Positions 35,946 through 48,333 are shown, counted from the first letter of the stretch. The stretch is DNA of 64,000 nucleotides from Cellvibrio mixtus subsp. mixtus J3-8 (GCF_000766945.1 NZ_KN266207.1:699290-763289), one strand, 5' to 3'. Made by a program: numbers and translations. The notes: a model not told the origin generated them from the letters alone.

Positions 35946-37097
35946 ATGGTTTCGCGCATTCGCTACAGCTCAGTGCTGGTGGTATCCCTGTTGGGATTAG
36001 TGTTATCTGCCTGTAATGGTAAGGACCAGGCAGCAAAGCCCGCGGGGGTGGCTATTGAGGTAGGGGTAATTGAGGTGTTGCGTGCAAATGTGCCGCTGGA
36101 GGCCGAGTTGCCAGGTCGTACCAGCGCGTATCGCAAAGCTGAAGTTCGCCCGCAGGTGAGCGGGATTATCCAGAAGCGCTTATTTACTGAGGGTGCGGAA
36201 ATCAAGGCCGGAACCCCGTTATATCAAATCGATCCAGCCACGTACAAAGCTGCATTGGCGAGCGCGCAAGCTGAGTTGGCGCGCGCTGAAGCTAACCTTG
36301 CCGCTGCCGAAGCGCGTGAATCACGCTACAAAAATCTGGTGGCCATTAAAGCGATTAGCCAACAAGACTATGACGATGCCCTGGCAACCCTGGGTCAGGC
36401 AAAGGCTGGCGTGCAATTGGCAAAAGCAGGAGTGACAACCGCAAAAATTAATCTTGATTACACCCGTGTGTTGGCCCCGATTGATGGTGTGATTGGCAAA
36501 TCCAGCGTTACCGAAGGCGCGTTGGTAAGCGCAGGGCAGGCGGCGGTGCTAGCAGAAATACAGCAACTTGATCCTATCTATGTCGATGTCTCCCAATCCG
36601 CAGAACAGCTTTTGCAACTGCGCCGGCAAATGCGTGAGGGCAGTGTCGCTGCAGTGGATTCAGCCAAAGCCCGGTTGTTGCTGGAAAATAATGCTGTGTA
36701 TGAGCATGTGGGTTCATTGCAATTTACCGAAGTCGGTGTGAATGAATCGACGGGAACAGTTATTTTGCGCGCACAATTTCCTAATCCGGATCGTTTGTTA
36801 CTGCCTGGCATGTTTGTTCGTACAACGCTGGAAGAAGGTGTTCGTACCAACGCTATTCTGGTTCCGCAACGTGGCGTCACACGTGATCGCAGCGGCAATG
36901 CAACGGCGATGGTTGTGAATAAACAAGGTGTAGTGGAAATGCGCTCCATCAGCGTCGGGCGTGCGTTGGGTGACCAATGGTTGGTGCTTGGTGGTTTGGA
37001 TGTGGGTGATAAAGTGATTGTTGAAGGTTTGCAAAAAGTAAAACCCGGTGCACCCGCGAAAGCAGTTCCAGTCACTAAGGCCCCGGCAGCGGAGTAA
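35946..37097 (+). CDS. RND efflux periplasmic adaptor (AcrA/MexA family lipoprotein)
   Basis: The 383-residue membrane fusion protein connects an inner-membrane RND pump to an outer-membrane channel. It starts with a lipoprotein signal (lipobox LSAC, Cys at about 22). It continues with the biotinyl-lipoyl half ([25 protein letters not shown]), a coiled-coil hairpin rich in Ala/Glu (about 98-165), and the C-terminal beta domains ([14 protein letters not shown]). GGGAG lies 6 bases before the ATG. The pump gene follows 5 bases later. Highest resemblance is to the AcrA/MexA multidrug group. Confidence 0.96.
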   Translation: MVSRIRYSSVLVVSLLGLVLSACNGKDQAAKPAGVAIEVGVIEVLRANVPLEAELPGRTSAYRKAEVRPQVSGIIQKRLFTEGAEIKAGTPLYQIDPATYKAALASAQAELARAEANLAAAEARESRYKNLVAIKAISQQDYDDALATLGQAKAGVQLAKAGVTTAKINLDYTRVLAPIDGVIGKSSVTEGALVSAGQAAVLAEIQQLDPIYVDVSQSAEQLLQLRRQMREGSVAAVDSAKARLLLENNAVYEHVGSLQFTEVGVNESTGTVILRAQFPNPDRLLLPGMFVRTTLEEGVRTNAILVPQRGVTRDRSGNATAMVVNKQGVVEMRSISVGRALGDQWLVLGGLDVGDKVIVEGLQKVKPGAPAKAVPVTKAPAAE

Positions 37098-37102
37098 ATA
37101 CC

Positions 37103-40100
37103 ATGGCGAAGTTTTTTATTGATCGCCCGGTTTTTGCCTGGGTAATTTCTATCATCATTATGTTGGCGGGTTTGCTTTCCATTGCAAAATTGCCGATAGA
37201 ACAATATCCGGAAGTAGCGCCACCATCAGTGAGTATCAGTGCTAACTATCCCGGTGCTTCTGCGCAAACAGTACAAGACACAGTAATTCAAATTATCGAA
37301 CAAGGCCTTACCGGTATTGATAATGTGCAATACATGTCATCGACCAGTGAGTCCAGTGGGCGTGGTGAAGTGACTGTCACTTTTATGGCGGGCACTGATC
37401 CGGACATCGCTCAGGTTCAAGTGCAAAATAAATTACAAACAGCAATGCCCCTGCTGCCGCAGGAAGTGCAACAACAAGGTATTCGCGTTACCAAATCCTC
37501 CGCCGGCTTTTTAATGGTTGCTGCGTTCGTATCATCCGATGGTCGCATGGATAAATACGATATCGCCGACTACGTAGCAGCAAACGTTCAGGACCAATTG
37601 AGTCGTGTTAACGGTGTTGGCCAGATTCAATTATTTGGTTCGCAATATGCGATGCGTGTCTGGCTGGATGCAAACAAACTTGCAACCTACAAGCTCACGA
37701 CAGTTGATGTTGTCACTGCAATTCGTGCGCAAAATGCACAAATTGCTGCGGGTGAATTGGGGGGGACGCCCGCATTACCTGGCCAGCAAATTAATGCCAG
37801 TATTGTGGTGCAAACCCGTTTGAATACGCCTGAACAATTCCGCGATATTTTATTGCGTGTTAATCAGGATGGATCGCAGGTTCGCCTCGGTGATGTCGCG
37901 CGCGTTGAACTTGGTGGTGAAAATTACCAATTTGAAACGGAATACAACAATCGTCCGGCAAGTGGCCTCGCGGTAACGCTGGCATCGGGTGCCAACGCAT
38001 TGGATACTGCTGACGGCGTACGTGCGCGTATCGGTCAATTACAAAAATTTTTCCCGCAAGGATTGGAAGTTGTTTATCCCTATGACACCACGCCATTCGT
38101 AAAATTATCGATCGAAGCAGTGGTACATACACTCATCGAAGCAATTGTACTTGTGTTTCTGGTGATGTATTTATTTTTGCAAAATTTCCGCGCGACCCTG
38201 ATTCCAACAATTGCTGTTCCCGTGGTGTTGCTGGGTACCTTTGCAGTATTGCAAACCTTTGGATTTTCGATCAACACACTCACTATGTTTGCGATGGTAC
38301 TCGCGATTGGTTTGTTAGTGGACGATGCGATTGTGGTGGTGGAAAACGTCGAACGGGTGATGGCTGAAGACGGGCTTTCACCGCGCGAGGCAACACGTAA
38401 GTCCATGCAGCAAATTACCGGTGCATTAATTGGTATTGCATTGGTGCTCGCTGCTGTGTTTGTTCCTATGGCATTTTTTGGTGGCTCGACCGGTGTTATC
38501 TATCGTCAGTTTTCGATCACGATTGTGTCGGCAATGGCGTTGTCAGTTATCGTTGCGTTGACGCTGACACCGGCGCTATGCGCCACCATGTTGAAGCCAG
38601 TGGATGCCGATCATTATCACAAGACCGGATTTTTCGGTTGGTTTAATCGCAACTTTAATCGCGCGACCGATAAATACCAAACGGGTGTGAAAACCATGCT
38701 GGGGCGTACAGGTCGCTATATGGGGATTTACCTGGCGATTGTTGTGGTATTGGGTTTGTTATTTACGCGTTTGCCCGGGTCATTTTTGCCGGATGAAGAC
38801 CAGGGCGTTTTATTTACCCAAATGACCTTGCCGGTGGGCGCTACCAAAGAGCGTTCAATTGGCGTAATGGATCAAATTGAAAAACATTATCTGGAAAATG
38901 AAAAAGATAATGTGCGCTCAATATTTTCGGTGATCGGTTTTAGTTTCAGTGGTCGCGGTCAAAACAATGGTATTGCATTTGTTGGCTTGAAAGATTGGAG
39001 TGAACGTACCGATGCGGCACAACATGTGCAAGCAATTGCCGGCCGCGCAATGGGAGCCTTGGGTGCAATTAAAGATGCAATGATATTTCCATTTGTTCCA
39101 CCAGCAATTACGCAGCTGGGCACATCGTCCGGTTTTAATTTGCAATTGCAGGATTTGGGCGGTGTTGGGCACGAAACATTGATGCAGGCGCGCAATCAGT
39201 TTTTAGGTGCGGCAATGCAAGATTCACGACTGGTGGGGGTACGTCCCAATGGCCAGGACGATAATCCACAATTTAAATTGGATGTCGATCAGGAAAAAGC
39301 AGCGGCGCTCGGTGTTTCTTTAAGTGATATCAATAATGTGTTTTCAACAGCCTGGGCGGCGAGTTATGTGAATGACTTTATTGATAAAGGGCGCGTTAAA
39401 AAAGTGTACGTACAAGGCGAAGCTAAATATCGCATGTTGCCGGAGGATGTTAAAAATTGGTATGTGCGCAACAGCGACAATGAAATGGTGCCGTTCTCGG
39501 CATTTACTTCGGGGCGCTGGATTTACGGTTCGCCACGCCTTGAGCGTTACAACGGTGTGCCATCAGTAAATATTTTGGGGCAGGGAGCACCTGGCGTAAG
39601 TTCGGGTGACGCAATGTTAGCGGCGGAAGAAATTGCAGCGAAGTTGCCAGCGGGTGTCGGTTATCAATGGACGGGGATGTCGTTGCAAGAGCGCGAGTCA
39701 GGAAGCCAGGCGCCGATGTTGTACGCTTTATCTATTTTAATTGTGTTTTTATGCCTTGCTGCACTTTATGAAAGCTGGTCTGTTCCCTTCTCGGTAATGC
39801 TGGTTGTTCCGTTGGGGGTCATCGGTGCAGTGTTGTTTGCGATGGCGAGAGGCTTATCTAACGACGTGTATTTCCAGGTGGGTTTGCTGACGACGATCGG
39901 CCTTGCTGCGAAGAATGCGATTCTGATAGTGGAATTTGCCAAAGCGCTTTATGAGCAGGGTATGGATTTGTTGGACGCTACCATGGAAGCCGTACGCATG
40001 CGTTTACGTCCGATCATCATGACTTCATTGGCCTTTATGTTGGGTGTGACTCCGTTAGTGTTGAGTTCCGGGGCGGGATCTGGCAGCCAGAATGCAATTG

Positions 40101-40222
40101 GTACGGGTGTATTTGGCGGAATGTTTTCAGCCACCGTGTTGGCAATTTTCTTCGTGCCGGTATTTTTTGTGGTGGTATTTCGTTTGGCAAAGCGTTGGTC
40201 TTCAGCGAAAAAAGCGGAGTGA
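37103..40222 (+). CDS. RND multidrug efflux pump (AcrB/MexB family, HAE1)
   Basis: The 1039-residue proton-driven inner-membrane pump begins [21 protein letters not shown], the AcrB start. The proton-relay aspartates are visible in [19 protein letters not shown] (helix 4), and the matching Lys in helix 10 in [19 protein letters not shown]. Two large periplasmic loops flank the 12 helices. Expected substrates are hydrophobic drugs and detergents, but this is family-level only. No outer-membrane channel gene follows, so it must share a TolC-type channel encoded elsewhere. Confidence 0.97.
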   Translation: MAKFFIDRPVFAWVISIIIMLAGLLSIAKLPIEQYPEVAPPSVSISANYPGASAQTVQDTVIQIIEQGLTGIDNVQYMSSTSESSGRGEVTVTFMAGTDPDIAQVQVQNKLQTAMPLLPQEVQQQGIRVTKSSAGFLMVAAFVSSDGRMDKYDIADYVAANVQDQLSRVNGVGQIQLFGSQYAMRVWLDANKLATYKLTTVDVVTAIRAQNAQIAAGELGGTPALPGQQINASIVVQTRLNTPEQFRDILLRVNQDGSQVRLGDVARVELGGENYQFETEYNNRPASGLAVTLASGANALDTADGVRARIGQLQKFFPQGLEVVYPYDTTPFVKLSIEAVVHTLIEAIVLVFLVMYLFLQNFRATLIPTIAVPVVLLGTFAVLQTFGFSINTLTMFAMVLAIGLLVDDAIVVVENVERVMAEDGLSPREATRKSMQQITGALIGIALVLAAVFVPMAFFGGSTGVIYRQFSITIVSAMALSVIVALTLTPALCATMLKPVDADHYHKTGFFGWFNRNFNRATDKYQTGVKTMLGRTGRYMGIYLAIVVVLGLLFTRLPGSFLPDEDQGVLFTQMTLPVGATKERSIGVMDQIEKHYLENEKDNVRSIFSVIGFSFSGRGQNNGIAFVGLKDWSERTDAAQHVQAIAGRAMGALGAIKDAMIFPFVPPAITQLGTSSGFNLQLQDLGGVGHETLMQARNQFLGAAMQDSRLVGVRPNGQDDNPQFKLDVDQEKAAALGVSLSDINNVFSTAWAASYVNDFIDKGRVKKVYVQGEAKYRMLPEDVKNWYVRNSDNEMVPFSAFTSGRWIYGSPRLERYNGVPSVNILGQGAPGVSSGDAMLAAEEIAAKLPAGVGYQWTGMSLQERESGSQAPMLYALSILIVFLCLAALYESWSVPFSVMLVVPLGVIGAVLFAMARGLSNDVYFQVGLLTTIGLAAKNAILIVEFAKALYEQGMDLLDATMEAVRMRLRPIIMTSLAFMLGVTPLVLSSGAGSGSQNAIGTGVFGGMFSATVLAIFFVPVFFVVVFRLAKRWSSAKKAE

Positions 40223-40228
40223 TGTAAA

Positions 40229-40804
40229 GTGATGGTGAGTAAATGCGAAACCATTTTGGCGGCAACACTCAGGTTGCTTGCCAGTAAAGGCTTCCACGGT
40301 TTTTCAGTGCGCGATGTCGCCAAGGAGGCTGGTGTTGCGACCGGTACTTTATATTTGTATTTTGATGATCGTGAAGATTTGATTAATAAATTGCATGGGC
40401 AAATTATTAATCGTGTGGCATCCGAGTTACGGATAACCCATCGATCTGGATTGCCACTGCAAGATCAATTTAAAAATCTTGGCCTGACATTCTGGCAATT
40501 GTTTATGCGCGAACCGGAAATTTTGCTCAGTAAAGGGCAGTTCGATCATTTGCCGCCGGATCTATTGCGCAGTTTGCATGAAGTGGCCAGGCAGGAGCTC
40601 TCTCCCTTGTTTGATTTTTTCGCACAGGGACGTGCCAGTGCAGCCTTGAGGGATTTACCCGATGACATTTTATTTTCGCTCGGTTTTGAACCTATTTTTG
40701 AAATCGCACGCAAAAAATTGTTGGGATTGATTGACGTTGATGATGCGATGCTGGAGAAAATTATCGGTGCAAGTTGGGAGGCAATTTCGCAAAAGCCTGC
40801 CTGA
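40229..40804 (+). CDS. TetR/AcrR family transcriptional regulator
   Basis: The 191-residue protein has the N-terminal TetR helix-turn-helix (GFSVRDVAKEAGVATGTLYLYFDDREDLI at about residues 24-52, broken here for length only by its own span) and a C-terminal ligand-binding domain. It is the last gene of the efflux operon, 6 bases after the pump, with GTG (40229) or ATG (40232) as start. It probably represses the operon by binding the palindrome at 35897 and thus autoregulates. Confidence 0.93.
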   Translation: MMVSKCETILAATLRLLASKGFHGFSVRDVAKEAGVATGTLYLYFDDREDLINKLHGQIINRVASELRITHRSGLPLQDQFKNLGLTFWQLFMREPEILLSKGQFDHLPPDLLRSLHEVARQELSPLFDFFAQGRASAALRDLPDDILFSLGFEPIFEIARKKLLGLIDVDDAMLEKIIGASWEAISQKPA

Positions 40805-40877
40805 TTTTGTAGTAGCGTTTTGGCTTGTGCCGGAAAAAATCAGTAGCGATTTAGGTGGGCCTGGATGGCCCACTTGT

Positions 40878-41348
40878 TTATATCGGTAATTGTGTGGTGA
40901 ATTTAACTTGTTTGAGCGCAAAGGCCGAGTTGATTGAGCCTATGTTTGGTAGATGAATCAGGGTTTGTTTCATCAGCCTTTCATAGTGTTCAACACTTTC
41001 TACCACCACGCGTAATACATAATCCTTTTCACCGCTGGTTGAGTAACATTCAACAACTTCCGGAATGGCTTGCACGGCCTCTTCGAAGGCTTCCAACGAA
41101 CTGGCGTCATGGTTTTTAATAGTGATATAGGCATGCACGGTGACGCCCAGGTTTAGTAGTTTGGGGTCCAGCAAAGTCACTTTGCCGCGGATTACGCCTT
41201 CAGTCTCCAGGCGCTTCAGGCGACGCCAGCAAGGTGTGTGGGAAAGGCCAATCATATTGCCCAAGTCTGCCATTGAATAATCGGCATTTTCCTGGAGGGC
41301 ACGCAAAATCTTGCGGTCATATTCATCGAGTTCAATAGCGTGTGGCAT
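40878..41348 (-). CDS. Lrp/AsnC family transcriptional regulator
   Basis: The 156-residue protein has an N-terminal winged helix (DEYDRKILRALQENADYS, then MIGLSHTPCWRRLKRLE) and a C-terminal RAM domain (VVECYSTSGEKDYVLRVVV) that senses amino acids and drives oligomer formation. Such regulators often control amino-acid genes. It stands alone, convergent with the TetR gene. The alanine dehydrogenase gene at 53 kb is the kind of target this family controls, but no link is shown by the sequence. Confidence 0.94.
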   Translation of the reverse strand: MPHAIELDEYDRKILRALQENADYSMADLGNMIGLSHTPCWRRLKRLETEGVIRGKVTLLDPKLLNLGVTVHAYITIKNHDASSLEAFEEAVQAIPEVVECYSTSGEKDYVLRVVVESVEHYERLMKQTLIHLPNIGSINSAFALKQVKFTTQLPI

Positions 41349-41436
41349 GGTCTTATCCTGATTGATCGTATTTATGCCATCATTCTAGGATGAAAATTTT
41401 CCCTGGGCAATTAATTGAGGATGTATTTCATAATAA

Positions 41437-42300
<864 letters not shown>

Positions 42301-42318
42301 GATTTACCGGCCAATCGC

Positions 42319-42348
42319 AAAAATAGGCTCTACGGAGCCTATTTTTTT
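42319..42348 (+). terminator. Rho-independent terminator of adk
   Basis: AAAAATAGGCTC and GAGCCTATTTTT flank a TACG loop and end in a seven-T run. Confidence 0.92.
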
Positions 42349-42423
42349 GTCCGGTATTTTCTTTTTCCCATTTTACTTCTGTGCCGATTACACTAAATCC
42401 ATGTTTGTTTTTGATTGGTTGCC

Positions 42424-43143
42424 ATGAGCCTTATCCTCGCCCTTGATACGTCTACTGACGCCTGTTCCGTTGCGCTGAATGCCGACGGTGTTATTACGTC
42501 CCTCTTTGAAGTGGCCGCCAAAAGCCACACCCAACGATTATTACCGATGGTGGATGAATTACTGAAAGCCAAAGGTTGCGAATTAACTGACCTGGATGCA
42601 ATTGCTTTCGGGCGTGGTCCTGGTTCCTTTACCGGTTTGCGTATTTGCGCTGGTATCGTGCAAGGCCTGGCTTTTGGTGCGAGCTTGCCGGTGATACCTG
42701 TCTCCACTCTCGAAGCGATGGCGCTTGGGTTTTATCGTGCTAATCCGGACATTCATCTCCCGCTGGCTGTGGCTCTGGATGCGCGAATGAACGAAGTGTA
42801 TTGGGGGCTTTGTGCTCGCTCTGGTGAATTAGTTGAGCCATTAGTGGCTGAGCAGGTTATTAGTCCGGATGTAGTCGTAGCTAGCACAGAGGTTGCTCGT
42901 TTACATGGGGATTTTATTGGCATTGGTCCGGGTTGGCATTACCCGGCTATGCAAACACTTGCGACGGTAAACAAGGTCCTTAATGTGCACCCCCACGCGG
43001 AAAATATGGCTTTGATTGCGGCAAAACTGTTTGCCGAAGGGAAGGTTGTATCTGCACTTGAAGCCCAGCCGGTTTATCTGCGCGATTCTGTTTCCTGGCA
43101 AAAACGCCAGCGTATTCGTGACTCCAACGATTTTTTAGTATGA
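42424..43143 (+). CDS. tsaB: tRNA threonylcarbamoyladenosine biosynthesis protein TsaB
   Basis: TsaB is the non-catalytic ASKHA-fold partner of TsaD and TsaE in making t6A in tRNAs that read ANN codons. The 239-residue protein has the family start [16 protein letters not shown] and the segment [16 protein letters not shown]. The ATG at 42424 gives the usual start; a TTG three codons earlier is unlikely. apeB follows closely, so they may be co-transcribed. Confidence 0.95.
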   Translation: MSLILALDTSTDACSVALNADGVITSLFEVAAKSHTQRLLPMVDELLKAKGCELTDLDAIAFGRGPGSFTGLRICAGIVQGLAFGASLPVIPVSTLEAMALGFYRANPDIHLPLAVALDARMNEVYWGLCARSGELVEPLVAEQVISPDVVVASTEVARLHGDFIGIGPGWHYPAMQTLATVNKVLNVHPHAENMALIAAKLFAEGKVVSALEAQPVYLRDSVSWQKRQRIRDSNDFLV

Positions 43144-43162
43144 CTCTTTTAGTGTGAATCTT

Positions 43163-44503
43163 ATGACTAACCTGCTTTCACTTGATGATTTCAATTCCGG
43201 TTTGTTGCAGTTCCTGGGTGCTTCTCCCACGCCATTTCACGCGACTGCCAATCTTGCCAAACGCTTGATCAGCGCTGGCTTCGAGCCGCTTTATGAAGGC
43301 GATGCATGGCAGCTTGAACCGGGAAAGCGCTATCTGGTTACCCGCAATGATTCTTCGATAATCGCGTTTATTTATGGCAAGTCACCCTTGGTGGAAACCG
43401 GTATTCGTGTGCTTGGGGCTCACACCGACAGCCCTTGCCTAAAAGTGAAGCCGCAGGCGGAGTTAAATCGCCGGGGTTATTTCCAGTTGGGTGTTGAAGT
43501 CTATGGTGGTGCCTTGTTAGCGCCATGGTATGACCGTGATTTATCGATGGCGGGGCGTGTTTCCTATCGCGATAACCAGGGCCAAATAGCCAGTGCCCTT
43601 ATCGATTTTGGGCGTGCAATTGCGATTATTCCCAGCCTCGCCATTCACCTGGATCGCGAAGCCAATAACTTGCGTACGATCAATGCCCAAAAAGACATAG
43701 TTCCGTTGCTGCTCCAATTACCCGCAGAAGACACTGCGCTGCCTGATTTCCGCACCCTGCTGCAGGTTGAGCTGCAGCGCCAGCACCCTGGTTTGCCAGT
43801 TGCGCAGGTGTTGGATTATGAAATCAGCCTCTACGATACCCAGGCTCCTGCGTTTGTTGGCCTTGAGCAGGATTTTATTGCCAGTGCTCGTATTGATAAT
43901 TTATTGAGTTGTTACATAGGGTTGCAATCACTTCTTCAGGCGGGTAATGAGGTTTCCAGCCTCTTGATTTGCACTGACCATGAAGAGGTGGGCAGTGCTT
44001 CTTGTTGCGGTGCCAAAGGCCCAATGCTGCAACAGTTCCTTGATCGTTTGCTGCCAGAGGTCGATCAACGGGTGAGGGTAATTGAACGCTCGATGATGAT
44101 CTCGGCCGATAACGCCCATGGTATCCACCCAAATTTCATGGACAAACACGATGAAAACCATGGACCTTTACTTAACCGTGGTCCGGTTATCAAGGTCAAT
44201 GCTAACCAGCGCTACGCAACTACTAGCGAAACCAGCGCGCTATTTCGTTTGTTTTGTGAAAAAGCGGACGTGCCGGTACAGGCATTTGTTGCGCGCACGG
44301 ACATGGGATGTGGCAGTACCATCGGACCAGTGGTCGCATCGGAAGTAGGTATTAAGACTATCGATGTAGGTTGCCCGACCTTTGCTATGCATTCCATTCG
44401 TGAACTCGCGGGAACTAAAGATGGTTGGTGGTTGTATAAAACAGGAGTAGAGTTTTTTAATTACGCCAAGGCACCGATAGCCTTGGTGGCATTACCAAAG
44501 TGA
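43163..44503 (+). CDS. apeB: M18 family aspartyl aminopeptidase ApeB
   Basis: A zinc aminopeptidase that removes acidic N-terminal residues; closely similar in look to Pseudomonas ApeB. Metal ligands are visible in [15 protein letters not shown] (His), [11 protein letters not shown] (Asp), CTDHEEVGS (Glu-Glu) and the C-terminal FAMHSIREL (His). The product is 446 residues from the ATG at 43163; a GTG at 43154 is an alternative. The stretch before it repeats itself imperfectly (TTTTAGTATGACTC then TTTTAGTGTGAATC, 43135-43162), spanning the tsaB stop. Confidence 0.95.
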   Translation: MTNLLSLDDFNSGLLQFLGASPTPFHATANLAKRLISAGFEPLYEGDAWQLEPGKRYLVTRNDSSIIAFIYGKSPLVETGIRVLGAHTDSPCLKVKPQAELNRRGYFQLGVEVYGGALLAPWYDRDLSMAGRVSYRDNQGQIASALIDFGRAIAIIPSLAIHLDREANNLRTINAQKDIVPLLLQLPAEDTALPDFRTLLQVELQRQHPGLPVAQVLDYEISLYDTQAPAFVGLEQDFIASARIDNLLSCYIGLQSLLQAGNEVSSLLICTDHEEVGSASCCGAKGPMLQQFLDRLLPEVDQRVRVIERSMMISADNAHGIHPNFMDKHDENHGPLLNRGPVIKVNANQRYATTSETSALFRLFCEKADVPVQAFVARTDMGCGSTIGPVVASEVGIKTIDVGCPTFAMHSIRELAGTKDGWWLYKTGVEFFNYAKAPIALVALPK

Positions 44504-44531
44504 GCAGGGCGGTCTTTTTTCTGTAATGAAC

Positions 44532-44582
44532 GCGGGTTTGCTCGCAACCCGCATGTGACCCAGTACTAAGACTGGGCACATG
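44532..44582. repeat. Two adjacent strong hairpins downstream of apeB
   Basis: GCGGGTT / AACCCGC (44532-44552) is followed directly by CATGTG-A-CCCAGT / ACTGGG-CACATG (44552-44582). Neither is followed by a T-run on either strand, so neither is a simple terminator. The pair looks like an extragenic palindromic element or a processed 3' structure. Confidence 0.5.
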
Positions 44583-44699
44583 CCCAAGCCATCCTGCGGG
44601 CGGCTGTTTATAATCGCGCCGATTTCTCTAATAAAAACTATTTTGCCATCCCTCGATATAAGTGGTGTGCCGGGTTAGTTAGATAAGCGGAGCTGAAAA

Positions 44700-45728
44700 A
44701 TGGCGATTAGCCTGGATGTATTAGCGTCCTTTGCACCTTTCAATACCATGGGTCACGAATACCTGACCCAGGTCGCAGAGAAGGCCAATCTGCGGGAAAT
44801 TCCAAAGGGAACTATTATTTTCAAGCGTGGACGCCCTTTCCCTGAAAAAGTCTATCTGGTAGGTGGGACGGTCGATTTAATCGATTCCAACTTTCAGGTA
44901 AGTACCATTAATCCGGCGAGTGAGTCCCGGCGTTCCCCATTGAATATTACCCAACCGACGCAGGTATCTGCTGTTGCCAAATCGGATGTAACCCTTTTGG
45001 CTGTTGATAGCGATTTTATTGATCTGGTTTTAGCCTGGAGCGAATCCAGCGATCAGGAAGCGGATACCTCTGGTGTCAGCCTGCATGATGACAATGACTG
45101 GATGTCTTCATTACTGCAATCACCGTTGTTCAGTCGTTTGCCTCCCGCCAATATTCGCCAATTATTTATTCGTTTCAGCGCCCAAAAAGTACAGGCCGAT
45201 GAAGTTGTTATCAAACAAGGCGAGCGCGGCGATTATTTCTATGTGCTGGAATCGGGCAGCGCTATGGTGATGGACCCGGCAGGCAAGATTCTGGCAGCAT
45301 TACGCCCCGGTAATTATTTCGGCGAAGAAGCATTAGTGGGCGATACCACCCGCAATGCCACGGTAAAAATGATCACACCCGGCAAAGTAATGCGTTTGAA
45401 AAAGGAAGATTTTCGCGAGCTTTTACAAGAGCCTATCCTTAAGTTTGTCAGCGCCGATGATCTGAAAAAACGCCCTGCAGAATTACCGCCTTATCAAATC
45501 CTGGATGTGCGTCTGCCATTGGAACGTCGTATACAATCTGTACCGAATAGCCGCAATATTCCCCTGAACCAATTGCGCAACAACCTCAAAAACCTGGATG
45601 ATTCGGTCACCTACGTAGTAACAGATGATTCGGGGCGCCGCAGCGATGTTGCTGTGCATTTACTAACCCAGGCGGGTTTTGACAGCTGCATTTTGCGCGA
45701 TTCTGCTAACCATTACTCCGGCCTTTAA
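44700..45728 (+). CDS. Double cyclic-nucleotide-binding protein with degenerate rhodanese domain
   Basis: The 342-residue soluble protein contains a degenerate first cNMP-type domain (about 10-110), a second with an intact phosphate-binding cassette (FGEEALVGDTTRNATV at 207-222, Arg218 included) and a C-terminal rhodanese-like domain (about 262-342). The rhodanese active-site loop reads VVTDDSGRRS, with Asp309 where the catalytic Cys belongs, so it cannot carry sulfur the usual way. There is no DNA-binding domain, so it is not a CRP regulator. It is likely a cyclic-nucleotide-responsive protein-protein module. Lone gene between apeB and trpS. Confidence 0.88.
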   Translation: MAISLDVLASFAPFNTMGHEYLTQVAEKANLREIPKGTIIFKRGRPFPEKVYLVGGTVDLIDSNFQVSTINPASESRRSPLNITQPTQVSAVAKSDVTLLAVDSDFIDLVLAWSESSDQEADTSGVSLHDDNDWMSSLLQSPLFSRLPPANIRQLFIRFSAQKVQADEVVIKQGERGDYFYVLESGSAMVMDPAGKILAALRPGNYFGEEALVGDTTRNATVKMITPGKVMRLKKEDFRELLQEPILKFVSADDLKKRPAELPPYQILDVRLPLERRIQSVPNSRNIPLNQLRNNLKNLDDSVTYVVTDDSGRRSDVAVHLLTQAGFDSCILRDSANHYSGL

Positions 45729-45873
45729 ATTACCTGCTGCGTTAAAAGCCCTGCTGTTTTTATCGATTTTCTATCTCTTCTTCTTAATCGGGCAAGCTGC
45801 AAATTTTAGCGGCTTGCCTGTATGATGGCGGCCTGAATTTTTTAACCCTTATTGATTATAAAAGCTGGGCACC

Positions 45874-46884
45874 ATGAGCAAACAACGCGTTTTAACCGGA
45901 ATCACCACCACGGGCACTCCGCATTTGGGCAATTATGTGGGCGCCATTCGCCCGGCAATTCAAGCCAGCCAAAAAGCTGATGTGCAATCTTTTTATTTCC
46001 TGGCAGATTTTCATGCGCTGATCAAATGCCAGGAGCCGGACCTGGTTCACCAATCTACCCGCGAAATTGCTGCTACCTGGTTGGCCCTCGGCCTGGATAC
46101 CGATAACGCCATTTTTTATCGCCAATCTGATGTGCCGGAAATTCCCGAGCTTTGTTGGGTGCTTACCTGTAATGCTGCAAAAGGATTAATGAATCGTGCC
46201 CATGCTTATAAAGCGTCCGTCGATGCAAACCTGGACGCTGGTGAAGACCCCGATTACGCAATTACCATGGGTTTGTATTCCTACCCGATTTTGATGGCGG
46301 CAGATATTTTAATGTTTAACGCACACAAGGTTCCGGTAGGGCGTGACCAGATTCAGCATATTGAAATGGCCCGTGATATTGCAGCGCGTTTTAACCATCA
46401 CTACGGTGAACATTTTGTTCTACCCGAAGCAGTTGTCGATGACAATGTTGCGGCGGTGCTACAAGGTTTGGATGGCCGCAAAATGAGTAAAAGTTACGGC
46501 AATACCATCCCGTTATTCTTGCCGGAAAAACAACTGAAAAAATCGATCAATAAAATCCTTACCAATTTATTGGAACCCGGCGAGCCAAAAGATCCGGATA
46601 CATCACCGGTATTTCAAATCTGGCAAGCGTTTGCAACGCCGGAGCAAACAGCCTATATGCGCGAACAATTTGCAGCAGGTATTGCCTGGGGCGAGGCTAA
46701 AAAGCAGTTGTTCGAATTAATTAACGGCCAGCTTGCCGAAGCGCGCGATAAATACGAAAGTTTGCTTGCTAATCCTGCGCACATCGAAGAAGTTTTGCAA
46801 AAAGGTGCGGAAAAAGCGCGTGCACACAGCAAACCCTTGTTAGAAAAAGTTCGCGAAGCAGTGGGAATACGCAAAATTAAGTGA
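45874..46884 (+). CDS. trpS: Tryptophanyl-tRNA synthetase
   Basis: A class I synthetase charging tRNA-Trp. The HIGH-like motif is [11 protein letters not shown] near residue 14 and the KMSKS motif is [10 protein letters not shown] near 204. Length 336 fits the E. coli-type enzyme (334). The C-terminal helical anticodon-binding domain is complete. A bidirectional terminator separates it from bioA. Confidence 0.97.
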   Translation: MSKQRVLTGITTTGTPHLGNYVGAIRPAIQASQKADVQSFYFLADFHALIKCQEPDLVHQSTREIAATWLALGLDTDNAIFYRQSDVPEIPELCWVLTCNAAKGLMNRAHAYKASVDANLDAGEDPDYAITMGLYSYPILMAADILMFNAHKVPVGRDQIQHIEMARDIAARFNHHYGEHFVLPEAVVDDNVAAVLQGLDGRKMSKSYGNTIPLFLPEKQLKKSINKILTNLLEPGEPKDPDTSPVFQIWQAFATPEQTAYMREQFAAGIAWGEAKKQLFELINGQLAEARDKYESLLANPAHIEEVLQKGAEKARAHSKPLLEKVREAVGIRKIK

Positions 46885-46928
46885 TGACCTGATTGGTCGC
46901 AAATAAATTGCGATTAAGAAAAATCGAA

Positions 46929-46963
46929 AAAAATAAACCCCGCAGTTGCGGGGTTTATTTTTT
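46929..46963. terminator. Bidirectional terminator between trpS and bioA
   Basis: AAATAAACCCCGCA pairs with TGCGGGGTTTATTT around a two-base loop, with A-runs on the left and T-runs on the right, so it serves both convergent genes. Confidence 0.92.
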
Positions 46964-46977
46964 GTGTCGGATAAGCT

Positions 46978-48282
46978 CTATTTTGCCAAAGTAGATACGG
47001 CTTTTAGCACCGCCGAAGTTAACCGACTTAATTGTTCACGCTCAATAATGAACGGCGGCATCAAATAAATAATTTTCCCAAAAGGGCGAATCCACACACC
47101 TTGCTCAATAAACAGTGGCATAAGCTTTTTGCTATCAACCTCTTCATTAAGCTCTACGACTCCAATTGCACCTAATACCCGCACATCCTCTACAAAAGAA
47201 AACTCTTTGCAGGGGGCGAGCTCTTCACGCAATTGTTGGCTAATAGTGGCAACTTTTTCTTGCCAATTGGAGTTTAATAATAAATCGATACTCGCGTTAG
47301 CGACTGCGCAGGCTAATGCATTACCCATATACGTTGGGCCGTGCATAAACGCCGGGTTTTCTCCGCTGCTGATTGCATTGCTGACTTTGTCATTGCATAA
47401 CGTTGCCGCCAATGTGATGTAACCACCGCTCATGGCTTTACCCAGGCACATGATATCGGGGCTGATTCCTGCATGTTCGCTGGCAAATAATTTTCCGGTG
47501 CGTCCGAAACCGGTAGCGATTTCATCGACGATCAATAAAATTTCATGCTTATCGCACAGCTCGCGTACACGGCGTAAATAATCCGGTGAATAAAAACGCA
47601 TTCCGCCGGCGCCTTGCACGATCGGCTCTACAATCACGGCTGCGATTTTTTGTCGATGTTGTTGGATTAGTTGTGCAAATTTAGCGATGTGGGATTCATT
47701 AAACGGTTCATCAAACTTGCACGCGGGCGCATCGGCAAAAAAGTGATGGGTCAATGAATGGTGAAACAAATGGTGCATTCCGGAGTGGGGATCACATACT
47801 GACATAGCGCCAAACGTATCGCCGTGATAACCCCGTTTCAATGTTAAAAATGTGGTGCGCTGTGCTTGCCCTTGGGCATGCCAGTATTGGATCGCCATTT
47901 TTAATGCGATTTCTACCGCGACCGAACCCGAGTCAGAAAAGAAAACTTTGTTCAAACCATCGGGGGTAATTTTAGCGAGGGTACTGGCGAGTTTTACCGC
48001 AGGTTCATGGGTAATGCCCGCAAACATCACATGGGCCATTTTGCCCAATTGATCGATAACTGCCTGGTTCAACACCGGGTGGTTGTAACCGTGCACTGCA
48101 CTCCACCAGGAGGACATTCCATCGATCAATACGCGGCCATCGGTTAAATGTAATTCAACCCCTTGCGCATGGCTAACAGGTGCAATTAATCCGGGCTGAT
48201 TAAAATCGGTGTAAGGATGCCATACATGGGCACGGTCCAGGCGCAAAAGGTCGTGGGTAGCAATTTCCTGATTGTAGATCAT
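46978..48282 (-). CDS. bioA: Adenosylmethionine-8-amino-7-oxononanoate aminotransferase
   Basis: BioA makes 7,8-diaminopelargonic acid in biotin synthesis, using SAM as amino donor and PLP as cofactor. The 434-residue product has the substrate-pocket segment [15 protein letters not shown], the PLP-binding [15 protein letters not shown], and Lys282 in GKAMSGGY as Schiff-base lysine. No other bio genes lie beside it. The upstream gap contains an 11-base inverted repeat; I did not find a BirA-type operator. Confidence 0.96.
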   Translation of the reverse strand: MIYNQEIATHDLLRLDRAHVWHPYTDFNQPGLIAPVSHAQGVELHLTDGRVLIDGMSSWWSAVHGYNHPVLNQAVIDQLGKMAHVMFAGITHEPAVKLASTLAKITPDGLNKVFFSDSGSVAVEIALKMAIQYWHAQGQAQRTTFLTLKRGYHGDTFGAMSVCDPHSGMHHLFHHSLTHHFFADAPACKFDEPFNESHIAKFAQLIQQHRQKIAAVIVEPIVQGAGGMRFYSPDYLRRVRELCDKHEILLIVDEIATGFGRTGKLFASEHAGISPDIMCLGKAMSGGYITLAATLCNDKVSNAISSGENPAFMHGPTYMGNALACAVANASIDLLLNSNWQEKVATISQQLREELAPCKEFSFVEDVRVLGAIGVVELNEEVDSKKLMPLFIEQGVWIRPFGKIIYLMPPFIIEREQLSRLTSAVLKAVSTLAK

Positions 48283-48333
48283 GAGGATTCCGGCGGTTTT
48301 TTCATTCAGATTTCATCATAACATCAACCAAGC

